DNA of 59,260 nucleotides, from assembly GCF_025060895.1 (NCBI RefSeq), contig NZ_JANZKV010000055.1, forward strand, positions 1 to 59,260, given 5' to 3'. This document shows positions 41,701 to 49,050 of this stretch, in pieces. Below the pieces are notes generated by a model, which did no database searches, was not told the origin of the DNA, and saw nothing but the letters and a program-made list of their open reading frames with translations. The DNA comes from Stieleria sedimenti. GTDB taxonomy: Bacteria > Planctomycetota > Planctomycetia > Pirellulales > Pirellulaceae. The first letter of the stretch is position 1; each line of letters opens with the position of its first letter. A program made the translations under genes and the position numbers.

Positions 41701-43526
41701 TGCCCGACAATGTCGCCGCCTACTGGCCCGATTTCGCGGCCAACCTCTATGCCAGCCCCGAGGGAGGCATCTTGGACGAGAAGGGCCGGATCCTGGAAAA
41801 GTTTTTGCTACCGACACAAATTTTAAAGGGCCCCAGCACGCTGGCGATTCCCGCCGACGGCGAGCGCGTCGCGCTGAACTTCCGAGCCCCGGCATCGTCC
41901 GCCGATGGTGCGGCGGCCCCGGCCGCTGCTTTCGCCCCGGCGACGCCCGGCGACACACAAACCGACATCAGTCATGGCATGGCATTGGTGTGTCGGTTGG
42001 TCGACGCCAATGACAACGTCATGCCCGAGAAAGATCAAATCATCTGCCTGGTCGCCAAGCCGTGGGCGCCGAGCGATTATGTCACCACCAGCGTGTCCTA
42101 CAACGACGGCGAAGTCGAAGTGAACGTGGAGTTGGAGTTTGACATCGACGGCGACGCTTCACGCGACGCCTTGCCTCAACTAGAAAAGGTGCCGGTCAAC
42201 GTGCGTTGGGTCCAGGATGACCAGTGGTCGGACTTCAGCGCCGAAACCAGCGATCCCCCGCGTAGTCTGTTCGTGGATCTCAATCCACAAGCCGGCAGAA
42301 AACAGGCGTTCTTTCGTGTGCCCGTGGTTCGCCGCAATCGTGAAACCTGGTGCCGACTCGATGTCGACGGTTGGCCGCGCGCGATTCAGCACGTCGTTCA
42401 GCACCAACCGGGCGCCATCGGTGCGGCCAAACTCAAGAACCAGATCAAGTTCGGCTCGATCGCGTTGACCCGGCGACCGCAGGGAAACACCGAGCAGCCG
42501 ACGACGTCGTACTACTGGCCGGAGAACGAAGTCTATTTCAAGGGTGACGGCGACCAGTTGATCGCCACGATCAAGGCGGATTTCGGTTTCCTGACGCGGA
42601 CCAGCGATGCCGAGGTTGCGGTGGATGTCGAAGGGCGTCGGTTCACCGGCTACAAAACCGATCGATTCATTCGCACGACGGCCGGCCCGCTGTCCGACGA
42701 CGGCGTCATCACGCTGACCACCCAGGTCAGTGACATCCAGGTCGAACTCAGCCAGGGCCGCTATCGCGATGAACGCATTCCGATCGAGGCCACGCTCAAA
42801 CTGGACAACATTGAACAAGAGAGCGCATCGATGACGGCGGTGCTTGATTCCACACCCCCGGACAAAAACCTGATCGCCATCACCCCGCGCCAACGTGGCC
42901 CCTACTACGACGGGACGACGCTGGAATTTTCCGTCACCGCCAGCGACTTGGGAGCCAAAGCCGCGGGGATTTCGCGCCTGGAGATCGGGCTCGACACGAC
43001 CCAGGACGGCAAAGCGAATACCAAACAAGATGAACATGTCTTTGACCCACCGGCCTCGCCCGCCGTACTGCCGGCCGGCAAGTCGCAGTTCAAATTCCAG
43101 GTCGCCGGCGAGTACGCCATCGTGGTGCGAGCCATTGACGCGGCCGGCAACGAGAGCAGCAATCGTTATCCGATCACGATCGTTAAAAAACCGAAACCGG
43201 CTGACGCACCCGGCGGCGGGGGGGCGGCCACGCCGAAGGTCAAAATGGGTTGGCTGCACGGGGTGCTCGACACGCGCGCCGGGATGAACGGGACGTTGTT
43301 CCTGAGCCCCGCCCCGGCTCCGGTCAACAGCAAAGAGAAAACGATCTTGGGGCAGGACAAGCGTTTCGATTTCGGGCCGTTGCCCGAAGGCAAGTACAGC
43401 TTGAAATTCAAGGGCACCAAACAAAACACCAGCGTGACGTTGACCTGGAAAGACTTGGAGATCGACACCACGCCCAAGAAGTCGAAACCGCTGTCGCTGA
43501 ATCTTGATCAGGCCGAAACGGAATAG
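38721..43526 (+). CDS. Giant membrane-anchored protein with pseudo-caspase domain
   Basis: This 1601-residue protein is not a recognised T6SS family. A TTG 15 bases upstream could also start it. Residues about 27-46 are a single TM helix, so the long rest is probably periplasmic. Residues about 51-275 follow the caspase-like order: DRQLITILVSNDYDTD, DDTVMVVLRGYLMLDGEK where SGHG would be, GTRLVVIDAEPLA where DxCxSG would be, and TQTLLDGIQGGADLNRDLKIELDELCAFFSDRYG, which matches the family's closing segment. Both catalytic motifs are lost. A Pro/Ala/Thr-rich linker with GPATE repeats follows (about 375-430), then a mostly beta-rich region with an Ig-like segment near 1400-1480. It is divergent from the core operon and upstream of hcp1. 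Confidence 0.85.
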   Translation: MSTSGKYGERQSWRRAESGQAGKRKTIKALLTLVAIALTLLFVYLLMPGPDRQLITILVSNDYDTDVVTPPMFGANARAALKSQLQANDLRGSCDVIRSSFQQTELVSKYLSDPDDTVMVVLRGYLMLDGEKRPSLACSDLAIGSSPQSPNGLLPLTEILEPLAAVASNSFGGTRLVVIDAEPLAAQPSLGQWNDDVFAHLDETIRQLPGQSADRLWVLLTRGPMQNVGWDANTHLPLSTQTLLDGIQGGADLNRDLKIELDELCAFFSDRYGRMPRNNETDSPRVMLLRGGVGRVEPNALARGDLDVWIARVEPAADENDGEQETPEDSGAVADDLADKISHSRSSGITATPVALQSAGGEAANADTASPPVDSAGGPATEGPATEGPATEDSPAAATAGTPGAAPNRPTNPSPTPAGTPAASNASGTVGDSPAAMTFWDRRDQFESIPLASSDGKPDVSPIALAPHLWRRLLVVVLAGQIKDFDPASPTPTPRQVAEDLRELQRIVKGQSSSGGINDTISDDIVSRLKRLVLNHRAARDATRPDRRLRTADALQHAVAVARSRLWSWLEFQRQAAIAGGPIPDQGIAEAALQAERVLADGDGAERPDQGTLDRQLSRLHSAINVFDRNVEGAVNQLLAGFALDDPPRSWELNRNAWAWLRSPLPTGDQRRRLRAAISNARLDPTDTEERTVNFSDVVFALPTPSQRSRDVTMKYRSDLTQFEKPRDGTSGPTDVAGWKAILEQGKDSSSVFADRFAAALRIDPRVNVVADQQPILHAITAKPIVRIASVTILDDSGQKLGDSAVLRLETMQDRRNLTLRIDPGREQPVRLLVSADLRSSTNDFGPPRAEVLWKGPGMATSRPGESVAITIDGDSYRDLPLEIRPVALAERGVDLKLQLQIRADRVSDEIEGVVGIHSLPIELPRENRLRLVASSPPGIGCSREVLSDEGSLSGGLWLRTFNSRKTPFRFELFNESGKACMAKVWLIKLPKPMPDNVAAYWPDFAANLYASPEGGILDEKGRILEKFLLPTQILKGPSTLAIPADGERVALNFRAPASSADGAAAPAAAFAPATPGDTQTDISHGMALVCRLVDANDNVMPEKDQIICLVAKPWAPSDYVTTSVSYNDGEVEVNVELEFDIDGDASRDALPQLEKVPVNVRWVQDDQWSDFSAETSDPPRSLFVDLNPQAGRKQAFFRVPVVRRNRETWCRLDVDGWPRAIQHVVQHQPGAIGAAKLKNQIKFGSIALTRRPQGNTEQPTTSYYWPENEVYFKGDGDQLIATIKADFGFLTRTSDAEVAVDVEGRRFTGYKTDRFIRTTAGPLSDDGVITLTTQVSDIQVELSQGRYRDERIPIEATLKLDNIEQESASMTAVLDSTPPDKNLIAITPRQRGPYYDGTTLEFSVTASDLGAKAAGISRLEIGLDTTQDGKANTKQDEHVFDPPASPAVLPAGKSQFKFQVAGEYAIVVRAIDAAGNESSNRYPITIVKKPKPADAPGGGGAATPKVKMGWLHGVLDTRAGMNGTLFLSPAPAPVNSKEKTILGQDKRFDFGPLPEGKYSLKFKGTKQNTSVTLTWKDLEIDTTPKKSKPLSLNLDQAETE

Positions 43527-43634
43527 TCGTGGCGAAGCCGACGCGATCGCTTTCCCTGCGTTGCCTCGATTGACACGCGAATTCGGATTTTCAAGATTTC
43601 GACCCAGAAACAAGCAACAAATCCGGCGGTGGGT

Positions 43635-43720
43635 CGAGAACGGTAGTGTGCATGGTGGCGAGAGAATTCGCCCAAGCAAAACACTTCCGGTTTCTATCCT
43701 CTCCACGTAAGGAACTGATC
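43635..43720 (+). promoter_or_regulatory. hcp1 leader with shared box and hairpin
   Basis: The 19-nt box cgagaacggtagtgtgcat (43635-43653) is identical to that before hcp2 and lies 86 bases from the start codon (87 in hcp2). It is followed by a 5-bp hairpin, ggcga (43657-43661) with tcgcc (43668-43672), loop of 6 nt. A ribosome binding site aaggaac lies just before the ATG. The box could be a promoter or protein site; the hairpin could act in the mRNA leader. Confidence 0.65.
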
Positions 43721-44203
43721 ATGGCTGCTTACATTAAGTTTGATGGCGTTGACGGCGAATGCAAAGACAAGGACCACAAGGGGTGGAGCGACTTGCTGTC
43801 GTTCAGCCAAGCGGTTCATCAACCCGGCGGTTCGGCCACCGGTGCGACACGGCGTCGCGGCGACGTTATTTTGGAAGACATCTCGTGCACCAAGGAACTG
43901 GATAAGTCGAGCCCGAAAATCGCCGAATCGGTGTGCAAGGGCAAGGTCTATCCGAAGGTCGAAATCGATGTCACCGCGTCGTACACCGACGCAGGACGCG
44001 TGACGTACTACCGCTACGAACTGACCAATGTGTTGGTGACCAGCTACAGCATCGGCGGTTCCGGCCAAAGCGAAACGGTGCCGACCGAAGACTTCTCCTT
44101 GAACTTCGAAGAGATCAAGGTGACCTACACCGAGAACGATTCCAAGGGCAAGAAGAAAGGCAACGTCGAGTACTCGTGGAAGGTCGAAGAAGGCGAAGGC
44201 TGA
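43721..44203 (+). CDS. hcp: T6SS tube protein Hcp (copy 1)
   Basis: Hcp forms hexameric rings that stack into the secreted tube and can carry cargo. The start is set at the ATG at 43721 (MAAYIKFDGVDGECKDKDHKGWSDLLSFSQ), preceded by aaggaactgatc. The 160-residue protein has the Hcp1 family pattern IKFDGVDGE, HKGWSDLLSF, RRRGDVILEDISCTKELDKSSPKIAESVCKGK and TNVLVTSYSIGG. It differs from Hcp2 at only four residues (Ala/Ser near 42, Thr/Ala near 57, Ser/Ala and Thr/Ser near 113-118). Its DNA differs at many third positions. The gene starts module A, 281 bases before vgrG1. Confidence 0.95.
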   Translation: MAAYIKFDGVDGECKDKDHKGWSDLLSFSQAVHQPGGSATGATRRRGDVILEDISCTKELDKSSPKIAESVCKGKVYPKVEIDVTASYTDAGRVTYYRYELTNVLVTSYSIGGSGQSETVPTEDFSLNFEEIKVTYTENDSKGKKKGNVEYSWKVEEGEG

Positions 44204-44219
44204 TCACTCTTCCCGAGTG

Positions 44220-44376
44220 GAAGTGGGGTAAGCATCCTGCTTGCCACCCTCGCCGGCCCCGCCGGCGAAGATGAAGTGGGGTAAACATCCTGCTTGCCAC
44301 CCTCGCCGGCCCCGCCGGGCGAAGATGAAGTGGGGTAAGCATCCTGCTTGCCATCCTCGCCGGCTCCGCCGGCGAG
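44220..44376. repeat. 53-54 bp tandem repeat between hcp1 and vgrG1
   Basis: Three copies begin with gaagtggggtaa at 44220, 44273 and 44327, and each contains catcctgcttgccaccctcg and a gccggccccgccggc palindrome. The third copy drifts after 44365. The repeat ends about 110 bases before the vgrG1 start. Confidence 0.85.
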
Positions 44377-44484
44377 GTCTGGGAGGCGGAGCCTCCAACG
44401 CCGCGTGTTTCCAGGCGGAGCCTGGGAACAAGATCTGACAACTCGCCCCAGCATCCTGATCACACACCACACCTCGACCGAGCC

Positions 44485-46470
44485 ATGGCACTTCAACAGC
44501 AAAATCGGCTCCTGAATCTCAACACGGTTCTCGGTGACGATGTGCTGTTGCTCACGTCAGTGACCGGCAGCGAAGAAATGGGGCGGCTGTTTCGTTACCA
44601 ACTGGAGCTGATCAGCGACGACCCCGGCATCAAGCCCCAAGACATCGTCGGCACGGCGATCGGCTGGAGCATCGAACTGGCCGATCACTCGCGGCGGCAC
44701 TGGCACGGATTCGTCAAAAGCCTCTCCCGCGGCGACGTCGACGGACAGGACCGGCGCAACTATCGCGTCGAAGTCGTCCCCTGGCTGTGGTTCTTGACCC
44801 AGACCAGTGACTGCAAGATCTTTCAGGACACCAAGGTGCCCGACATCATCGATGAAGTCCTGGGCGAATACAGCTTTGCCGATTACAAGTCGGACTTTCT
44901 GCTCGATCACAAAGAATGGGAATACTGCGTTCAGTACCGCGAAACCGATTTCAATTTCTTGTCGCGTCTGATGGAACAAGAAGGAATCTTTTACTATTTC
45001 AAACACTCCGAAGGTGCACACCAAATGGTGATCACCGATCACAAAGATGGTTACTACACGCTGCCGGAGGCCGAAGTTGATTTTCCCGATGACATCGGCT
45101 CGCGTGCGATCGACGACCACCTGACCAGCTGGGAACGCAAGTATGAGTTTGTGCCCGGGAAATGGGTGCAGCGTGACTACAACTTCAAAACCCCCAGCGA
45201 TGATTTGATCACCGACACGGGGACCGTCGTCGACCTGCCTGAAGTCGGCAACTACGAGATGTACGACTATCCGGGCGAATATCCCGACAAGGGCGTCGGC
45301 GGCGGCGAAACACGGTTGCGGATCGAGGCCGAGGAGACGCGTCACGACATCGTTTCGGCGACCAGTGTGTGCAAGACGTTCCAGGCCGGCGGTCGTTTCA
45401 CCGTCGATCAACATCGCGACAGCGAGGAGCAAGGCGCCGAGGTGGTGATCACCGCGATCCAACACTCCGCCAGCGAGCCGATGGCCTACGAAACGGGCGG
45501 CGATGGCGGCTTGGCCTATCGCAACTCGATCACTTGCCTGCCTTCCTCACGCGTCTTTCGAACGCCGCGCAGCACCGCCAAACCGATCATCAGCGGCGTG
45601 CAAACGGCGATCGTCACCGGTCCGCCCGGCGAGGAGATTTATCCGGACGAATTCGGCCGCGTGAAATGCCAGTTTCACTGGGACCGCTACGGTCAGAAAG
45701 ACGACAAGAGCAGTTGCTGGATCCGCGTTTCGCAGGTCCATGCCGGTTCCGGTTTCGGCGGCATCAGCATTCCCCGAATCGACGAGGAAGTCGTCGTCAG
45801 TTTTCTCGAAGGGGATCCCGACCGGCCGCTGGTCACCGGTCGCGTTTATCACGCCCAAAACATGCCGCCCTTCGGGCTGCCCGATTCCAAGAACATCAGC
45901 GGGCTGAAATCAAACAGCACCAAGGGCGGCGGCGGATACAACGAGTACGTCATGGACGACACCAAGGGTAACGAACTGATTCGCGAGCACGCCCAATTCG
46001 ATAAAGATTCGACCATCGAAAACGATCTCCGCGAGCACGTGCTTAACAACCGCACCCGCGATGTGTCGGTCGACGAAGCGGTCAGTATCGGCAGCAACCA
46101 AGAGATCAACGTCGGTGCCGATCGCACCGTGAATGTGGGCGCCAATCAAACAGTCACCATCGGGTCGAATTCATCTCTCAGTGTCGGTTCCAATCGTGAC
46201 ACGACCGTCGGCGGCAATCAAACCCTCAATGTGTCCGGTTCGCAAGAGGATAACACCGGCACCAGTCGATCGACTTCGGTCGGAACCTCCGACACGCTCA
46301 ATGTCGGAACCGCCTTGGAAATCAACGCCGGCACGTTGATCAAGTTGACCGTGGGCGGCTCGGTGGTCGAGATCGGACCGAGTGGAATCAAAATCTCTGG
46401 CCCGATGGTGGACGTCACGGGCGCCGGCCCGGTCACCATCACCGGCGCCGTCGTGAAGGTCAACTCTTAA
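44485..46470 (+). CDS. vgrG: T6SS spike protein VgrG (copy 1)
   Basis: VgrG trimers form the membrane-piercing spike. The 661-residue protein has the gp27-like part (about 10-350: LLTSVTGSEEMGRLFRYQLELISDDPGIKPQDIVG, WHGFVKSLSRGDVDG, ETDFNFLSRLMEQEGIFYYFKHSEGAHQMVITDHKDGY), the OB-fold block PPGEEIYPDEFGRVKCQFHWDRYGQKDDKSSCWIRVSQVHAGSGFG near 383-427, and a beta-helix tip from about 500 with NVGAxxTVTIGSN-type repeats. It matches VgrG2 closely to about residue 470 and then diverges. No C-terminal effector domain is fused. It is the second gene of module A and starts at the ATG in gagccatggc. Confidence 0.96.
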   Translation: MALQQQNRLLNLNTVLGDDVLLLTSVTGSEEMGRLFRYQLELISDDPGIKPQDIVGTAIGWSIELADHSRRHWHGFVKSLSRGDVDGQDRRNYRVEVVPWLWFLTQTSDCKIFQDTKVPDIIDEVLGEYSFADYKSDFLLDHKEWEYCVQYRETDFNFLSRLMEQEGIFYYFKHSEGAHQMVITDHKDGYYTLPEAEVDFPDDIGSRAIDDHLTSWERKYEFVPGKWVQRDYNFKTPSDDLITDTGTVVDLPEVGNYEMYDYPGEYPDKGVGGGETRLRIEAEETRHDIVSATSVCKTFQAGGRFTVDQHRDSEEQGAEVVITAIQHSASEPMAYETGGDGGLAYRNSITCLPSSRVFRTPRSTAKPIISGVQTAIVTGPPGEEIYPDEFGRVKCQFHWDRYGQKDDKSSCWIRVSQVHAGSGFGGISIPRIDEEVVVSFLEGDPDRPLVTGRVYHAQNMPPFGLPDSKNISGLKSNSTKGGGGYNEYVMDDTKGNELIREHAQFDKDSTIENDLREHVLNNRTRDVSVDEAVSIGSNQEINVGADRTVNVGANQTVTIGSNSSLSVGSNRDTTVGGNQTLNVSGSQEDNTGTSRSTSVGTSDTLNVGTALEINAGTLIKLTVGGSVVEIGPSGIKISGPMVDVTGAGPVTITGAVVKVNS

Positions 46471-46490
46471 GATTAAAGGCACCGAAATTG

Positions 46491-46910
46491 ATGACACAGA
46501 CTTCCACGAAGACGGATTCCGCCGCGGAGGCAACGACGCTGCCGCTGCGGCACGGCCAGTCGATCCACGTGCAAACCGACGGCGACCGACAGACACTGCA
46601 CCTGATGTCCGTCGACGGCAAGTGCCGGCTGGAAATCCAGATCACCGAGGCCGGGCCGGTGCTGATGCTTGGCGGCGCGGGACTGCAGGTCTCCGTCGAT
46701 GGACCGCTGGCCTTCGATGCCGGCCACGTTGCGATTCATGGCCGCGATTCCCTGTCGTTGTCGACCGACGGCGACTTCAGTCTCAAAAGCGCCGGCAAGA
46801 TGCACTCCAGCGGCCACACCCAATGCATCGAATCGCAGCGTGGGGATGTTCAAGTGACGGCCAACGATGATGTGCGGTTGACGGGGGAGCGCGTGCGCGT
46901 GAACTGTTAG
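46491..46910 (+). CDS. Small beta-helix-like VgrG-tip protein
   Basis: The start is the ATG at 46491, one codon after a TTG. The 139-residue product has repeating short beta-strand units, such as GAGLQVSVDGPLAFDAGHVAIHGRDSLSLSTDGDFSLKSAGKMH and GDVQVTANDDVRLTGERVRVN, that look like the beta-helix part of VgrG or a DUF3540/DUF6484-type tip protein. The first 50 residues (HGQSIHVQTDGDRQTLHLMSVDGKCRLEIQITEAG) form another beta-rich stretch. It lies 20 bases after vgrG1 and 8 bases before the DUF2169 gene. A likely role is to extend or adapt the VgrG1 spike tip; this is inference. Confidence 0.72.
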   Translation: MTQTSTKTDSAAEATTLPLRHGQSIHVQTDGDRQTLHLMSVDGKCRLEIQITEAGPVLMLGGAGLQVSVDGPLAFDAGHVAIHGRDSLSLSTDGDFSLKSAGKMHSSGHTQCIESQRGDVQVTANDDVRLTGERVRVNC

Positions 46911-46918
46911 ATGATCCA

Positions 46919-47953
46919 ATGCAACTAGAAAACTCAACCCGGTTCCCAGCGCTGTTGTTTCGCGGCGCCATCGACGAAGACCGATTTTGCGCGTCGGTGA
47001 CCTGTCGCGCGACGTACGACCTGACGACAAAAGGGTTGGTGCTGTCCGACGAACAGCCTTGGGTCGTTTCCGCCGAACCCTGGGACGGGCCCCATGGTGG
47101 GCCGATGGGTTCCGACGAAGTGTTCTATCGAGGCGGTGTCGACGTGTTGATCTTCGGCCAGGCCTGCGCCTTCGGCAACGATCCGACGCGCGGCCAGGTG
47201 GTCGTTCGCGTGGGAGATTCGTTTCAATCCGCGGTCGCCGTGTTTGGTGATCGTGTCTGGGTCGAGCGAGAGGGCGAACTGGTCCCCGGACCGCCGCAAG
47301 CGTTTCAATCCATGCCGCTGGAACTGAGCCGAGCTTACGGCGGAAAGGACGTTTGGGATGAACTCGACATCCCCTTTCCAGACAATCCCGACGGCCGCGG
47401 CTACTATCTTTCGCGGGACAGCGCGGTCGGGGCGCCGCTGCCGAATTTGGAAGACCCCGCCAACCCGGTCGTGAACTGGGAGGACCAACCCGAACCGGTT
47501 GCGACCGGCACGGTACCGATGGCGTTCGGTCCCAAGCTGAAACGGTTCATGGTGATCGACGAAGTCACCGGTGAGATGAAGAAACTTGATCCGCGGTTCT
47601 TCAATAGTGCATTTCCCAACTTGATCGTCGACTCGGTTCGTCCCGGTGATCCGGTCGCGGTCGAAGGCGTTTTTCCACACGGATCGATCGCGTTTCAAGT
47701 TCCTGATCTGGAACTGGAAGTGATGCTGCAATTCGACGATGAAGAAATCGTCGCGCCGCTGCAAATCGATCAGATCGGAATCGAGTGTGAGCGCAAGCGT
47801 GTCTTCATCGGATGGAGATACCCCTTTCGCTATCGCTTTTATCCGCTGCAACAACGACGCTGTGTCTTGCGATCAAGGCAGCGGGACGTCCGTGAACCAC
47901 AGACGATGGCGACCGCAGCACCGGATTCAGGAGCAGATCAATGCACGCCGTGA
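46919..47953 (+). CDS. DUF2169 protein (module A, first)
   Basis: DUF2169 proteins are encoded beside vgrG and PAAR-like genes and are thought to be adaptors or chaperones for loading cargo on the spike. The 344-residue product begins MQLENSTRFPALLFRGAIDEDRFCASVTCRATYDL and contains GGVDVLIFGQACAFG and the SMPLELSRAYGGKDVWDE block near 123-140. FPDNPDGRGYYLSRDSAVGAPLPNLEDPANPV follows, with the family-typical NPxGxGY and LPNLE motifs. It overlaps the next gene by 13 bases. Three DUF2169 genes are in the window. Confidence 0.9.
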   Translation: MQLENSTRFPALLFRGAIDEDRFCASVTCRATYDLTTKGLVLSDEQPWVVSAEPWDGPHGGPMGSDEVFYRGGVDVLIFGQACAFGNDPTRGQVVVRVGDSFQSAVAVFGDRVWVEREGELVPGPPQAFQSMPLELSRAYGGKDVWDELDIPFPDNPDGRGYYLSRDSAVGAPLPNLEDPANPVVNWEDQPEPVATGTVPMAFGPKLKRFMVIDEVTGEMKKLDPRFFNSAFPNLIVDSVRPGDPVAVEGVFPHGSIAFQVPDLELEVMLQFDDEEIVAPLQIDQIGIECERKRVFIGWRYPFRYRFYPLQQRRCVLRSRQRDVREPQTMATAAPDSGADQCTP

Positions 47954-49050
47954 TGAAGCACTGGCACCCGATGCTGGGCATTGATTTTCATATCCCCTGG
48001 CCGCCGGGTTCGCCCTCGCCGGCCCCTTCGCCCGTCCCCTACCGAACGGGCATGATCTTGATCGGTACCAGTTTCATCGCTTCTTATGCCAAGACCCACT
48101 TGAGCATGGGCTATGGGATGACGATGCAACAGGGCACCGACATTGGCTTTCTGATTCCTCACGTCGGTCCGCCGAGTGTGTTGCTGGCCATCGAGATTCC
48201 GCTCAGTTCATCCAAGTCCTATTTCGGCGTGGCTCGCTATCCCGCCGAAGGCAAACCGATCTGCGTTGCCACAGCGCTGATGATCAACATGAACTTGAAC
48301 TGCGGGACCCCCATTCCCACGCCGACCGGAATGGTGCTGGCGTTGAACACGCACATGGTCTCGATGACGCTGGCTGACATGATTTATGGCAGCGTGCACA
48401 TGTTGCTCGATTTCGGACTGCAGTCTCTGCTGCAGTGGGCCGGCGGCAGGGCCGGGGGAATGATCGCGGCAAGGTTTGAAATGCAGATCGCGTACCTGAC
48501 GTACCGCTTCGGTCCTCAGTTGCTGTCCAAAGCAGCCGCCAAAGCGTTCCTGCGATCCTCCGGACGAAGCATCAAGGGGCGAGACATCAACCGTTTGGCT
48601 CGCGAATTTGCCGATTCACACAACGCGCGCGTTCAAACCGGTCGCAATGCGGTGCCCAGCTTGACCAGTGAACTTGCCGGCAACATCACCGGCTGGTTCA
48701 CCGGCGGACCGATGGGCGCCGACAACGCAACCATCGGCGGTCCCACGCTGGTCGACCAGGTGAACGTCGCCGGAACACCCGTGGGAGACATTCCGACCTC
48801 GTTAGCCCAAGGCGCCGCCGACTACGTGAACGAACCGAGCGTCCCCGAACATCCCTCCTCGCCGCCGGCGAGTTCATCGCCCGACGCCGGCCCGCCGGCA
48901 CCCGATGCTGGACCACCGGCACCGGATGCTGGACCACCGGCACCGGATGCTGGACCACCGGCGGACGCCGGCAGCGATGCGCCCAACGCCTCCTACCCGC
49001 CAGACGACGGCGGCGTCTGCGGACCTGACCCGCCGGGGGCGAACGAATGA
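47941..49050 (+). CDS. PAAR-like candidate spike-tip/effector protein
   Basis: The 369-residue product opens MKHWHPMLGIDFHIPWPPGSPSPAPSPVPY, which resembles the segment before PAAR-like domains of Rhs-type proteins (HxxxGIDxH...PPxP..P). The continuation GTDIGFLIPHVG and CGTPIPTPTGMVLAL fits a PAAR-like fold with PTP turns (about 1-140). A hydrophobic/amphipathic stretch (LLDFGLQSLLQWAGGRAGGMIAARF) follows, then an unknown region to 300 and a Pro/Asp/Ala tail. The tail has four PDAGPPA units at 314-341. It overlaps the DUF2169 genes on both sides (ATGA with the next). It may be the tip and toxin of module A. No immunity gene was identified for it. Confidence 0.6.
   Translation: MHAVMKHWHPMLGIDFHIPWPPGSPSPAPSPVPYRTGMILIGTSFIASYAKTHLSMGYGMTMQQGTDIGFLIPHVGPPSVLLAIEIPLSSSKSYFGVARYPAEGKPICVATALMINMNLNCGTPIPTPTGMVLALNTHMVSMTLADMIYGSVHMLLDFGLQSLLQWAGGRAGGMIAARFEMQIAYLTYRFGPQLLSKAAAKAFLRSSGRSIKGRDINRLAREFADSHNARVQTGRNAVPSLTSELAGNITGWFTGGPMGADNATIGGPTLVDQVNVAGTPVGDIPTSLAQGAADYVNEPSVPEHPSSPPASSSPDAGPPAPDAGPPAPDAGPPAPDAGPPADAGSDAPNASYPPDDGGVCGPDPPGANE
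48880..48963 (+). repeat. 21-bp coding tandem repeat (PDAGPPA)
   Basis: Four in-frame units of the type ccggatgctggaccaccggc encode PDAGPPA at the end of the PAAR-like candidate. The last three are nearly identical in DNA, so the number is likely variable. Confidence 0.85.
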
